From the NCBI GenBank assembly GCA_036271875.1, contig DATAZU010000016.1, positions 17,291-81,290 of the forward strand: a stretch of DNA of 64,000 nucleotides, in the 5' to 3' direction. Origin of the DNA: Galbitalea sp036271875 (lineage in GTDB: Bacteria; Actinomycetota; Actinomycetes; Actinomycetales; Microbacteriaceae). The position numbers and the translations under genes are program-made. Within the stretch, counting starts at the first letter, position 1. The number at the start of each line of letters is the position of its first letter. Below, one piece after another: positions 43,791-52,636 of the stretch. Below the pieces are notes generated by a model that had not been told where the DNA came from, ran no database searches, and worked only from the letters and a program-made list of their open reading frames with translations.

Positions 43791-44527
43791 AGATCGCGGT
43801 CGCCGGTGGAACCGGAACTGTCGGCGCGCACGTTGTCGCATCGCTCGGAGCAGCAGGCCACGAAACGGTGGTGCTCTCGCGCGCGGCGGGTATCGACCTC
43901 ACAACGGGATTCGGTCTCGTCGACGCTCTCCGCGGTGTCGACGCGGTCGTGGATGCGAGCGGGCCGGCTGGCACGAGTGCCGAGAAGAGCAAGCAGTTCT
44001 TCCGAACCGTCACTCGAAACCTACTGGATGCCGAGAACGAGGCGGGCATTCGACACCACGTCGCGCTGTCGATCATCGGTGCCGCGGCGGTCAATGCCGG
44101 CTACTACGCGGGCAAGCGCATCCAGGAGGATCTCGTCACCGCATCCGAAAGCAATTGGACAATCCTGCGTGCGGCGCAGTTCTTCGAATTCGCGCCAATG
44201 CTTGTGCGCACCGCGAAGGCTGGCCCGTTCGTACTCGTGCCCCGTATGAACTGTCAGCCCATCGCCGCCTCCGAGGTTGGGGCGGTGCTGGCGAAGCTGG
44301 CCGAGGGCAAGCCTCGCGGAATCGTTCCCGATCTCGCCGGCCCGAAGCTCGAGAACATGGCGGATATGGTTCGCCGCTACCTCGCGGAAACCGGTACTGC
44401 CGGCCGGGTGGTCGAAATCGCCCCTCCCGGACGCTGGTGGCACGCGCTCTGGGACGGGTCCATCCTCCCGGCGGCAGATGCGCAGCTCGGGACCCTGACC
44501 TACGCGGAGTGGTTGGCCACACTCTAG
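43787..44527 (+). CDS. NmrA/NAD(P)-binding epimerase-like protein
   Basis: This 246-residue atypical SDR has VAGGTGTVGAHVVASLGAAGHE at the N terminus and HVALSIIGAAAVNAGYYAGKRIQE, where Y and K of YYAGK occupy the usual catalytic positions. The family is NmrA/HSCARG-like; members reduce quinones or sense NAD(P). In ECF41 units this gene type is the regulated partner. It overlaps the membrane-protein gene by four bases and is followed by a long gap. The substrate is unknown. Confidence 0.85.
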   Translation: MKIAVAGGTGTVGAHVVASLGAAGHETVVLSRAAGIDLTTGFGLVDALRGVDAVVDASGPAGTSAEKSKQFFRTVTRNLLDAENEAGIRHHVALSIIGAAAVNAGYYAGKRIQEDLVTASESNWTILRAAQFFEFAPMLVRTAKAGPFVLVPRMNCQPIAASEVGAVLAKLAEGKPRGIVPDLAGPKLENMADMVRRYLAETGTAGRVVEIAPPGRWWHALWDGSILPAADAQLGTLTYAEWLATL

Positions 44528-45065
44528 AAAAATTCGCCGTCCGAGAGCCTCTCCAACATGACCCCCGTTCGCGGGGTGCTGTCTTAAATCAGCAATTCGT
44601 CTCACGGTGGTGGTCTCCCAAAAACTGGGGCGCCACCACCGTGTAACAATTCATGTGGCGCTGCTTACCGGCCGGGGTTCGCGTCTGATAACTTCCAATC
44701 ACGAGTTGGTCACGGTTTTCATACAGCCACCGGGGAGGCAACTGCAGCGCACCACTGGCGAGCTTGTTTTTCGTGTACACGGCGTTCACCGGCACCGGGG
44801 AAATTGCCCAGCTCATCTCTGCGCTTGAAACCTTCGGAGTCGGTGACGTTGTTGCCGCGGTGGCGTTCGTCTTCTGAGACGAGAGCAAAGATCACCGTTG
44901 GTGATCAGCGTCTTGTGTGGCGTGGGCCCGTTCGGAGGCATGTACCACCCTCCAGTTGCTGACCAATTTCTCTCTGAACTTGGGCGCAGGTTCAACTGAC
45001 TACGACGCTCCACAGGTAGGGGTTCGTTGGTGAGCTGCCGGATTGAGTTGGTATCGTCGGGACTT
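44528..45065. other. 538-bp stretch without a confident gene
   Basis: Third-position G/C bias is lost here. A plus-strand frame open from 44692 to 44877 has hydrophobic residues FVYTAF and GVGDVVAAVAFVF but no start or ribosome site, and a minus-strand frame from 44888 to 44589 is open but unlike any known protein. A stem-loop (44603-44643) lies inside. It may be a decayed gene or a landing site of a lost element. Confidence 0.4.
44603..44643. terminator. Stem-loop downstream of the ECF41 unit
   Basis: CACGGTGGTGG and its exact complement CCACCACCGTG form an 11-bp stem with a 19-base loop that can itself pair CCCA with TGGG. It lies 76 bases after the epimerase-like stop, on its strand. There is no T tract. 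Terminator of the operon is the simplest reading. Confidence 0.4.
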
Positions 45066-46055
45066 GTGAAGGCACTGAGCGAGGCGCAGGCGAGTGCCTG
45101 GAAGGCGTCGGAGCTCGCGCCGATCGAAGAGATCCGCAGCGACATCTGGGCGGTGCCCCTTCCGCTTCCGGTCAACGGACTTCCGTGGGTGTTCAGTTAC
45201 TTCATCGCGGATGGCGGCGGAGACCTGCATCTGATCGATGCCGGATGGGATTCGGATGAGAGTTGGGTTGCATTCGAGTCCGCTCTTGCGCACATCGGCA
45301 AGCGAGCCGGCGACATTCGGAGTGTCACGGTCACGCACTTCCATCCGGACCATCTCGGCATGGCCGGCCGCATCCGGAGCGCCTCAGGCGCAAGCGTTGG
45401 CCTGCTCGCCCGGGAACAGGCGACGCTGCACACGCTCAAGCGTCCGGAAGAATTCGAAGCGGAGCACGACCGCGACATGCTCGAGTGGGGCGTACCGCGC
45501 GAGTTGTGGTCGCAACTCCACGCGCCATCGGCGGTCGGGGTGAGCTTTCCGTCCTTTGATGCGGATGTCGAACTCGCCGACAACCAACTGCTCGACATCC
45601 CGGGCCGTCAGGTTCGCGTGCTCGCGACACCGGGTCACACGTCGGGCGAACTCAGCCTGCATGATGTCGAGGCGGGCATCCTCTATTCGGGCGATCATCT
45701 GCTGCCCAACCAGTTTCCCGGCATCGGGCTAGGCGGAGAGAGCATCACCAACCCGATCGCGGACTACTTTGGCGCCCTCGACCGGGTCAGCGCGCTGGGG
45801 GACATCGAGGTTGATCCGGGGCACGGCTACCGCTTCACGGGCCTCGTCGAGCGGTGCGACGTCACTCGGCGGCACCATCTGGCGCGGTCCGCGGAAATCG
45901 CGGGCATCCTCGAGCGCGGCGGTTCCCCATCGGTCTGGGAGGTTGCATCGCAGGTTAGTTGGACAGCCGGATGGGACAACCTGCGTCCGGCCGAACGCCT
46001 GTCAGCCGTCCGTCAGACGGCACTCCACATCCGGTATCTCGCCGACGCCGGATAG
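45066..46055 (+). CDS. MBL-fold metallo-hydrolase
   Basis: This 329-residue metallo-beta-lactamase-fold protein has the metal motif THFHPDHLG (HxHxDH), a second His in ATPGHTSGELSLH, Asp in LYSGDHLLP and His in DPGHGYRF. The first strand holds NGLPWVFSYFIADG. It is of the glyoxalase II / hydroxyacyl-type branch in general outline, with a C-terminal helical part. GTG 45066 gives this N terminus; GTG 45027 is an alternative. Upstream is a long gene-free gap; downstream the next gene is convergent, three bases away. No substrate can be inferred. Confidence 0.83.
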   Translation: MKALSEAQASAWKASELAPIEEIRSDIWAVPLPLPVNGLPWVFSYFIADGGGDLHLIDAGWDSDESWVAFESALAHIGKRAGDIRSVTVTHFHPDHLGMAGRIRSASGASVGLLAREQATLHTLKRPEEFEAEHDRDMLEWGVPRELWSQLHAPSAVGVSFPSFDADVELADNQLLDIPGRQVRVLATPGHTSGELSLHDVEAGILYSGDHLLPNQFPGIGLGGESITNPIADYFGALDRVSALGDIEVDPGHGYRFTGLVERCDVTRRHHLARSAEIAGILERGGSPSVWEVASQVSWTAGWDNLRPAERLSAVRQTALHIRYLADAG

Positions 46056-46058
46056 CGC

Positions 46059-47054
46059 TCAGGTCAGCCGCGCGAGGTCAATCCCGTAGATCCAGCGGCG
46101 CCCTGGCACCTCGCTGACAGACCACAGTTGGTTTCTCTCCGGCCACACCGCAAGAGCTTCCGGGCCGGGCGGGAGCACCCGGTCGCGCTTGCGCAGCGCG
46201 TCAATTGGACCCGACCAGAGGTCGCCACCGCGATTCTCACCGTGGCTGGATGACACGTACCAGGTGCCGTTGTGCAGCGCGGCGCCCTGCATATGCACGA
46301 TGCCGGGTATGAACGACTGTTCGACGACGGTCTGATCTCCGGACTGCGTGACCCGGGCGAGCCGGTGAGAGTCGTCGCGCGCGTATTCACCGGCGACCAG
46401 CTTCGCGCTCGATGCATCCGAGCGGATGGCACTGCCGGTTTCCACCGTAATAAAGGAGTAGCGCATCCGACCCTGGAGGCTCGAGTCCGCCGGCTCGTGG
46501 TGGCTGAACTCGGGCAGCACGAAGTCGTAGCCGAAGATCTCGGAGCCCCTCGGCACACGACGGATGTCGCTCAGCCGGAACTCGCGGATGCCGTCGAACG
46601 TCGCCGCGACGAGCAAGCGATCGCCCATCCACGCGATGCCACCGGCGTGAATCAGAACCGGGTCCAGTACCACGCCGCTCTCCGTGCGCCGAGGGGACAC
46701 CAGAAGCACGTGGCGATAGGCCGGATGCGCGGCGTCGCGCAGGTCGATGACCGAGATCCGGGCACCCTGCTGGTTTCCGTGACGATCCTGCTTCGCGTAT
46801 GCACTCACGAGTGCGAGGGGGGCGCCGTTGTAGTCGCCGACCGCGATGCCCTGCGGCCACCAGACGCCCGACCACTGGTCGGCGAACCGCCAGCCGTATG
46901 CGAATTCGAGAAGCGAGCCGCGGCCGATTGCACGGTGCAGTCGATAGGGGGCACCAGTGAGCACGCCGTCGAGCCCGACTCGCTCGTACCCGGTGAACGC
47001 AGTGACCAGCGTCGGATCGATCGGCGTCGAGCGAAGCTGCGGCGGGCTGGCCAC
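46059..47054 (-). CDS. Conserved hypothetical protein, probable beta-propeller-like fold
   Basis: This 331-residue protein has no signal peptide. It is rich in short beta-forming segments of the type GIAVGDY, GIAWMGDRLLVAATFDGIREFRLSDI and GAALHNGTWYVSSSHGE, with regularly spaced W, G and D residues, as in WD- or NHL-like propellers. This is a guess from sequence texture. The start is GTG 47054, four bases after the stop of the Ppx/GppA gene, so the two are co-transcribed. I do not recognise a named family. Confidence 0.6.
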   Translation of the reverse strand: MASPPQLRSTPIDPTLVTAFTGYERVGLDGVLTGAPYRLHRAIGRGSLLEFAYGWRFADQWSGVWWPQGIAVGDYNGAPLALVSAYAKQDRHGNQQGARISVIDLRDAAHPAYRHVLLVSPRRTESGVVLDPVLIHAGGIAWMGDRLLVAATFDGIREFRLSDIRRVPRGSEIFGYDFVLPEFSHHEPADSSLQGRMRYSFITVETGSAIRSDASSAKLVAGEYARDDSHRLARVTQSGDQTVVEQSFIPGIVHMQGAALHNGTWYVSSSHGENRGGDLWSGPIDALRKRDRVLPPGPEALAVWPERNQLWSVSEVPGRRWIYGIDLARLT

Positions 47055-47058
47055 TCGC

Positions 47059-47991
47059 CTACCCCGCCTGCAGGTGATCGAACCGGCGAAGAATCAGACC
47101 CTCGCGAAGGGCCCACGGACAGATCCGCAGCGAATCGATGCCGAGACCCTCCATGGCCGCTTCCGCGACGAGAGCCGCCGCGAGCATCTGGCCGGCCCGG
47201 AGCACGGAGACACCGGGCAAGCTCGCTCGGTCATCCGACTCCATGGCGGTCAGCCGCGCCGACCAGAGGCGAAGGTCCTGAAGGTGCAGGTCGCGCTGTA
47301 CGAACATCCCGGCGGCGCGCGGCGCGGCTCCCGTGATGCGAGCCAGCGAGCGAAAGGACTTGGATGTTCCGGCGACAAGGGTCGGCGCGTCCAGTGCGGA
47401 GAATTCGGCGATCGGGGCGGCCAGGGTGTCGCGGATGTAGTGCCGGGCCTCGAGCACGCTCGTCGCGCTCGGCGGGTCGGATTGCAGCAGGTCGCGCGTG
47501 AGTCGGCCAGCTCCGAGCGGGACCGAGATCGCGAGGTCCGGCTGTTCGTCCGCGCCGATCGCGAGTTCGAACGAGCCGCCGCCGATGTCCAGGTTCAGGA
47601 TGGTGCCGGAGCCCCAGCCGTACCAACGACGGACGGCAAGGAAGGTTGCGGCGGCTTCTTCCGGGCCGCTCAGTTCGGCCAGCTCAATCCCCGTCTCGGC
47701 CCGCACTCGTTCGAGCACGGCACCGCCGTTACTGGATTCCCGAATCGCGGAGGTCGCAAACGCCAGCAGGTCCTCCACCTCGTTCTCGCGTCCGAACGCG
47801 ACAGCCTCGGACACGAACGCGACCAACTCGTGCTGGCCCTCCTCCGAGATCGCACCGTCACCGTCGAGATAGCCAACCAGCTGCAGCGGTCGCTTGAAGG
47901 AAGCAAACGGGATGGGATGCGCACCGGGGTGCGCGTCGATGAGCAGCAGGTGGACCGTGTTGGAGCCGATGTCGAGAACTCCAAGTCGCAC
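47059..47991 (-). CDS. Ppx/GppA-family phosphatase
   Basis: This 310-residue protein of the ASKHA fold has VLDIGSNTVHLLLIDA (phosphate 1), LAFATSAIRESSNG, LDIGGGSFELAIG (phosphate 2) and AGTSKSFRSLARI. Ppx/GppA enzymes hydrolyse polyphosphate or pppGpp. At 310 residues it is the short two-domain form (Ppx1/Ppx2 of actinobacteria). The start is GTG 47991. It lies downstream of aceB beyond a hairpin and is followed within four bases by a hypothetical gene. A role in stringent-response or phosphate metabolism is likely, but cannot be fixed. Confidence 0.88.
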   Translation of the reverse strand: MRLGVLDIGSNTVHLLLIDAHPGAHPIPFASFKRPLQLVGYLDGDGAISEEGQHELVAFVSEAVAFGRENEVEDLLAFATSAIRESSNGGAVLERVRAETGIELAELSGPEEAAATFLAVRRWYGWGSGTILNLDIGGGSFELAIGADEQPDLAISVPLGAGRLTRDLLQSDPPSATSVLEARHYIRDTLAAPIAEFSALDAPTLVAGTSKSFRSLARITGAAPRAAGMFVQRDLHLQDLRLWSARLTAMESDDRASLPGVSVLRAGQMLAAALVAEAAMEGLGIDSLRICPWALREGLILRRFDHLQAG

Positions 47992-48003
47992 ATCCAGAAT
48001 CTA

Positions 48004-48032
48004 TACCGCCGGGCCTGATCTTCCCGGCGGTA
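48004..48032 (-). terminator. Hairpin terminator after aceB
   Basis: TACCGCCGGG (48004-48013) and CCCGGCGGTA (48023-48032) form a perfect 10-bp stem with a nine-base loop, 24 bases after the malate synthase stop. No T run follows. It separates the glyoxylate operon from the Ppx gene, whose start is 12 bases further on. Confidence 0.6.
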
Positions 48033-48056
48033 CAGACGTTCTGGTGACCGTGGCCA

Positions 48057-49670
48057 TTAGACCGCCGCGAGTACGGCATCCTCGACGAGGTAGTTCGCGT
48101 AGGCGGTGAGCGTGAGGAATGTCGGGAACTCCTCCTCGAGCGTGACCCGGCGGAACACCTCGATCGCGTCGTCGAATCGATCGCCGTCCCGACGCTCAAA
48201 CGGGGTTGTTGCGACGGCGTCCTCAACGAAACCAACCGTGATCTGGTTGCCCTCCGCCGTGACCGTGTCCTGGTGGATCCACTGCCAGATCTGCGAGCGA
48301 CTGATCTCCGCGGTTGCGGCATCCTCCATCAGGTTGTCGAGGGCAACCGCGCCGATTCCGCGCAGCCATGACTCGATGTAGCCGACCGTCACCCGCACGT
48401 TGTCGTGTACGCCAGCATCCGTCACCTGGCCACCTGCCGAACGAATATCCAGTAGCTGATCAGCAGAAACGTGGACGTCATCCCGTAACCTGTCAAGCTG
48501 GTTAGGCAGTCCGGCGAGCACCGCGTCAAACTCGGCGCGGGCTGTCTCGATGAGGTCGGGATGCGCAACCCAGGTACCGTCGAAACCGTCGCCGGCTTCG
48601 CGTTTCTTGTCTGCGGAGACCTTCTCCAGCGCGAGTCGCGTGATCTCGGGGTCGCGCCGGTTCGGGATGAAGGCACTCATGCCGCCGATCGCGTGTGCGC
48701 CGCGCTTGTGCGCGGTCGACACGAGCAACTCGGTGTATGCCCGCATGAACGGAACCGTCATCGTGATCTGTCCGCGGTCGGGCAGAACGAACCACTCGCC
48801 ACGGCCCCGGTAGTTCTTGATGATCGAGAAGATGTAGTCCCAGCGCCCGGCGTTCAGGCCGGCACAGTGGTCGCGCAGTTCGAACAGGATCTCGTCCATC
48901 TCGAACGCGGCCGGGAAGGTCTCGATCAGAACGGTCGCGCGGATCGTCCCGTGCGGGATACCGAGTTCTTCTTCCGAGAAGGTGAACACGTCATCCCACA
49001 GTTTTGCCTCATGGCGAGACTCGAGCTTCGGTAGATAGAAGTATGGTCCGCGTCCCTGCTCGATCAGCGCCTTCGCGTTGTGGAAGAAGTAGAGGCCGAA
49101 GTCGACGAGCGAACCGGATGCGGGCGTCGTCAGCCCCGATCGGTCGGTGAACCGGATGTGCTTCTCGGCGAGATGCCAACCGCGAGGGCGCATCACGACT
49201 GTCGGAGTCTGTTCGGCCGTCACGGCGTAGTCGCGGCCATCCTCGCTCGTAAATTCGAGGCGCCCACGGATCGCGTCGAGCAAGGTCAGCTGCCCCCCGA
49301 TGACGTTGCCCCAGGTCGGGCTCGTCGCGTCCTCCTGGTCGGCAAGCCAGACGTTCGCGCCGGAGTTCAACGCGTTGATCGCCATCTTGGGATCGGTTGG
49401 TCCGGTGATCTCGACACGACGATCCTCCAGGCCCGGACCGGCCCCGGCGACCCGCCAGTCGGGGTCGTTCCGGATCTGCGCGGTCTCATCCGGGAACTTC
49501 AGGTTGCGGCCGTTGCCGAGGTCGTAACGCAACTGCATGCGCGCGGCGAGCCGGTCGTGCCGGCGTCCCGCGAATCGCTCATGCAGCGCGGCCAGGAAGC
49601 CGACTGCCTCCGGGGTCAGGATCTCGTCGAATCGGTAGCTATCCGGGCCGGTGATTTCGATGGAGCTCAT
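48057..49670 (-). CDS. aceB: Malate synthase A
   Basis: This 537-residue enzyme of the AceB class has VLIETFPAAFEMDEIL and LRDHCAGLNAGRWDYIFS, the latter containing the active-site Asp/Arg pattern of malate synthases, and the C-terminal ESWLRG-GAVALDNLMEDAATAEISR region (seen as GAVALDNLMEDAATAEIS). It condenses glyoxylate with acetyl-CoA to malate in the cytoplasm, completing the glyoxylate shunt. AGGAGA precedes ATG 49670. It follows aceA by 25 bases on the same strand and has its own hairpin terminator. Confidence 0.95.
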   Translation of the reverse strand: MSSIEITGPDSYRFDEILTPEAVGFLAALHERFAGRRHDRLAARMQLRYDLGNGRNLKFPDETAQIRNDPDWRVAGAGPGLEDRRVEITGPTDPKMAINALNSGANVWLADQEDATSPTWGNVIGGQLTLLDAIRGRLEFTSEDGRDYAVTAEQTPTVVMRPRGWHLAEKHIRFTDRSGLTTPASGSLVDFGLYFFHNAKALIEQGRGPYFYLPKLESRHEAKLWDDVFTFSEEELGIPHGTIRATVLIETFPAAFEMDEILFELRDHCAGLNAGRWDYIFSIIKNYRGRGEWFVLPDRGQITMTVPFMRAYTELLVSTAHKRGAHAIGGMSAFIPNRRDPEITRLALEKVSADKKREAGDGFDGTWVAHPDLIETARAEFDAVLAGLPNQLDRLRDDVHVSADQLLDIRSAGGQVTDAGVHDNVRVTVGYIESWLRGIGAVALDNLMEDAATAEISRSQIWQWIHQDTVTAEGNQITVGFVEDAVATTPFERRDGDRFDDAIEVFRRVTLEEEFPTFLTLTAYANYLVEDAVLAAV

Positions 49671-49695
49671 GTTCTTCTCCTAGAAAGTCGTGTGG

Positions 49696-51021
49696 TTAGT
49701 GCGAGAACTGTGAAGACTCGGTTGAGCCAACGAGCGCGAGGGTCTCGCTATCCGGATTGAGCGCGGTCGCGATCCGGTCGAAGTAGCCCGTGCCGACCTC
49801 GCGCTGGTGGCGCGTTGCCGTGTATCCGTCCTGTTCGGACGCGAACTCTGCTTCCTGCAGTTCCACATAGGCCGACATGTGTCGCTGCGAGTAGTCCCTC
49901 GCGAGCGTGTACATCGAGTGGTTGAGGGCGTGGAACCCGGCGAGCGTGATGAACTGGAATGCGTAGCCCATCGCCGCGAGCTCACGCTGGAAGGCCGCGA
50001 TCCGGGCATCATCCAGATGGCTCTTCCAGTTGAACGACGGCGAGCAGTTGTATGCCAGCTTCTTGCCGGGGAACTCCCGGTGGATGCTCTCCGCGAAGGT
50101 TTGAGCAAGCTCCAGGTCGGGCTCGGCGCTCTCGACCCAGAGCAGGTCGGCGTACGGCGCGTATGCGTGGCCTCGCGCCAGAACCGTATCGATGCCCGGT
50201 GTCGTGCGGAAGAATCCTTCGGCCGTTCGTTCGCCGGTGAGGAACGGTCGGTCTCGCTCATCGATGTCGCTCGTGATGAGGTCGGCGGCGAGCGAGTCGG
50301 TGCGACCGATGATGATGGTGGGCACCCCGGCGACATCGGCGGCGAGACGAGCAGCGCTGAGCGTGCGGATGTGCTGGCCGGTGGGAACGAGCACCTTGCC
50401 ACCCATGTGCCCGCACTTCTTTTCCGAGGCGAGCTGGTCTTCCCAGTGCACGCCTGCCGCTCCGGCGTCGATCATCGACTGCATGAGTTCATAGGCGTTG
50501 AGCGGTCCACCGAAGCCTGCCTCGGCATCCGCGACGATCGGCGCGAGCCAGTCGCGCCCGGTTCCTGAGCCTGTCGAAGGGCCGCCCTCGGCAAACTCAA
50601 TCTGATCCGCGCGCAGCAGCGCGTTGTTGATCCGGCGCACCACGGCAGGCACACTGTTCGCCGGGTAAAGGCTCTGGTCGGGGTAGGTCTGTCCCGACAG
50701 GTTGGCGTCCGCCGCGACCTGCCAGCCGGAGAGGTAAATCGCCTTCAACCCGGCGCGCACCTGTTGCACGGCCTGGTTTCCGGTCAGGGCGCCCAGCGCG
50801 GGCACCCACTCTTCGCCGCCGCTTTCTGCGCCGTGGAGAAGACTCCACAGGTTCTCGGCTCCACGCTGCGCGAGCGTGTGCTCCTCGCGCACGGAGCCAC
50901 GGAGCGCGATCACGTCCTCCGCACTGTAGTCGCGGATGACACCGCTCCAGCGGGCATCCGTCTTCCACTCGGTCTCGAGCTGCTCGGCGGTCTGGGTCTG
51001 GTCTCCGGGACGGGTGTTCAT
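49696..51021 (-). CDS. aceA: Isocitrate lyase
   Basis: This 441-residue enzyme has the active-site signature KKCGHMGGK with the catalytic Cys, PIVADAEAGFGGPLNAYEL, VHWEDQLASEKK and YNCSPSFNWK. It splits isocitrate into glyoxylate and succinate, the first step of the glyoxylate shunt. Near residue 150, EGGPSTGSGTGRDWLAPIV contains about ten extra residues encoded by an inserted palindromic repeat (50560-50583). ATG 51021 has AGGAG at six bases; ATG 51024 is adjacent. The gene is divergent from a RamB-type regulator and precedes aceB. Confidence 0.95.
   Translation of the reverse strand: MNTRPGDQTQTAEQLETEWKTDARWSGVIRDYSAEDVIALRGSVREEHTLAQRGAENLWSLLHGAESGGEEWVPALGALTGNQAVQQVRAGLKAIYLSGWQVAADANLSGQTYPDQSLYPANSVPAVVRRINNALLRADQIEFAEGGPSTGSGTGRDWLAPIVADAEAGFGGPLNAYELMQSMIDAGAAGVHWEDQLASEKKCGHMGGKVLVPTGQHIRTLSAARLAADVAGVPTIIIGRTDSLAADLITSDIDERDRPFLTGERTAEGFFRTTPGIDTVLARGHAYAPYADLLWVESAEPDLELAQTFAESIHREFPGKKLAYNCSPSFNWKSHLDDARIAAFQRELAAMGYAFQFITLAGFHALNHSMYTLARDYSQRHMSAYVELQEAEFASEQDGYTATRHQREVGTGYFDRIATALNPDSETLALVGSTESSQFSH
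50560..50583. repeat. Short palindromic-type repeat inserted in frame in aceA
   Basis: The sequence GGTTCCTGAGCCTGTCGAAG and the following GGCC match the CCTTCGACAGGCTCAGGAACC type of dispersed element that I recall from many actinobacterial and other high-GC genomes, usually between genes. Here it encodes residues GPSTGSGT. No second copy was found in the window by reading. Confidence 0.5.
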
Positions 51022-51088
51022 CATTTACTCCTTTGGCTGAAACGGCCTTCGTTCTTCGAGCATGTGTGCGTCTTCGAGCCGAGAGCGC

Positions 51089-51130
51089 ACAAAGTTGCGC
51101 AGAAAAACCCGGCTATTTCTGTTTCGCGCA
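51089..51130. promoter_or_regulatory. Candidate RamB sites in the aceA/ramB promoter
   Basis: ACAAAGTTGCGC (51089-51100) and GTTTCGCGCA (51121-51130) resemble the AAAGTTTGCAAA-like box bound by RamB in Corynebacterium, each in the 135-base divergent gap. They are weak matches and are named by position and partial likeness only. Confidence 0.35.
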
Positions 51131-51156
51131 AGGATCGCGCGTGTCAGGCTGGAGAG

Positions 51157-52626
51157 ATGACCGATTCACCACTCCGCGCATCCGAGGATGAGAGCATGCT
51201 CGATTCGCTAACTATCGGCCGCCGCATCCGTTCGCTGCGTGCCGAGCGCGGCCTGACGCTGGAGGATCTGGCTGTCGCGCTCGACCGTGCACCGTCGCAG
51301 GTTTCCGTGATCGAGAACGGTCGGCGCGAGCTCAAGATCGGCGAACTCCAGAAGCTCGCTCGGGCGCTGGATGTGCCGCTTGACGAACTCCTGCGCCCCG
51401 AAGCTCCGTCTCAGCGGGCCGCACTGGAGATCGCCCTGGAGCGGGCCCAGCGCGGACCGCTGTTTGAGAGCCTGAAGATCGGCGCGCTCCCGGTGCGCAA
51501 GTCGCTGAGCGATGAGGCGATCGAGACCATCCTTACTTTGCACAACGAACTGGAGCGCCTGCACAACCAGCGGGCAGCGACTCCCGAAGAGGCCAGACGG
51601 GCCAACACCGAGCTGCGCCGCACCATGCGCGCGCGCAATAACTACTTCGCCGAGTTGGAGCAGACCGCCAATGACCTGCTCACCGCAGTGGGCCACGATG
51701 GTGGACCTCTCTCCCAGAGGGTCACGAGCGATCTTGCGGCGCACCTCGGATTCTCGCTGCACTACGTGCCCGACCTGCCAACATCCACCCGCAGCGTGAC
51801 CGATCTTGCGAACGGTCGAATCTATCTCCCGGTTGGGCAGTCGGCAGGCGGCGATCCGCGCAGCTATCTGTTGCAGGCGCTCGCGGGCCACGTGCTCGGG
51901 CACCAGGAACCCACCGACTACGCGGACTTCCTGCGCCAGCGCGTAGAGACCAACTATCTTGCCGGCGCTCTGATGATTCCGGAAGAATCGGCGGTCGCGT
52001 TCCTCGCCGCGGCGAAGGACAAACGCGAGCTCTCGGTCGAGGATCTCCGTGATGCCTTCGCGGTGAGCTACGAGACCGCCGCGCACCGCTTCACGAACCT
52101 CGCGACCCAGCACCTCGGAATCCCGGTTCACTTCCTGAAGGTACATTCGAGCGGTGCGATCTCCAAGGCATACGAGAACGACAACGTCGCCTTTCCGACC
52201 GATGCGCTCGGCGCGATCGAGGGGCAGATCGTGTGCCGCTACTGGAGCGCGCGGCAGGTCTTCGACGAGGCGGATCGGTTCAGCCCGTATCACCAGTACA
52301 CCGACAAGCCGGTAGGCACATACTGGTGCACCTCGCGCATCCAGGCCACTTCGCGCGGAGAGTATTCGGTGAGCGTGGGCACGCCGTTTGCCTCGGCGAA
52401 GTGGTTCCGCGGTCGCGACACGACAAATCGCTCGACCTCGACCTGTCCAGACGAGGGATGCTGCCGCCGCCCGCCCGCTGGACTCGCATCCAAATGGGAG
52501 CGGCAGTCGCTTCCTTACGCGCGCTTGAACAGCTCGCTTCTGGCCGCAATGCCCGCCGGCGTCTATCCGGGTGTTGACAGCACCGAGGTCTTCGAGTTCC
52601 TCGACTCACACGCGCCACAGGGCTAG
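51157..52626 (+). CDS. ramB: RamB/ScfR-type glyoxylate-cycle regulator (XRE HTH plus IrrE-like and DUF2083 domains)
   Basis: This 489-residue protein has an N-terminal XRE helix-turn-helix (about 20-70: RIRSLRAERGLTLEDLAVAL, QVSVIENGRRELKIGEL), a central IrrE/ImmA-type domain and a C-terminal DUF2083 with Cys pairs (CRYW, CPDEGCC). In the central domain the expected HExxH reads GHVLGH, so it cannot be an active Zn protease. The order and position, divergent from aceA, match RamB, which controls isocitrate lyase and acetate genes in actinobacteria. ATG 51157 has GGAGAG near; ATG 51196 is possible. Confidence 0.87.
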   Translation: MTDSPLRASEDESMLDSLTIGRRIRSLRAERGLTLEDLAVALDRAPSQVSVIENGRRELKIGELQKLARALDVPLDELLRPEAPSQRAALEIALERAQRGPLFESLKIGALPVRKSLSDEAIETILTLHNELERLHNQRAATPEEARRANTELRRTMRARNNYFAELEQTANDLLTAVGHDGGPLSQRVTSDLAAHLGFSLHYVPDLPTSTRSVTDLANGRIYLPVGQSAGGDPRSYLLQALAGHVLGHQEPTDYADFLRQRVETNYLAGALMIPEESAVAFLAAAKDKRELSVEDLRDAFAVSYETAAHRFTNLATQHLGIPVHFLKVHSSGAISKAYENDNVAFPTDALGAIEGQIVCRYWSARQVFDEADRFSPYHQYTDKPVGTYWCTSRIQATSRGEYSVSVGTPFASAKWFRGRDTTNRSTSTCPDEGCCRRPPAGLASKWERQSLPYARLNSSLLAAMPAGVYPGVDSTEVFEFLDSHAPQG

Positions 52627-52636
52627 GATCGCGCCC

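Noticed and set aside
44764..44877. Plus-strand TTG-initiated hydrophobic peptide
   Set aside because: No Shine-Dalgarno at a proper distance and no homologous peptide known to me; kept only as part of the decayed region.
44589..44888. Minus-strand open frame of about 100 codons
   Set aside because: Its codon positions lack the expected G/C bias, there is no ribosome site, and a hairpin lies inside; no family is recognised.
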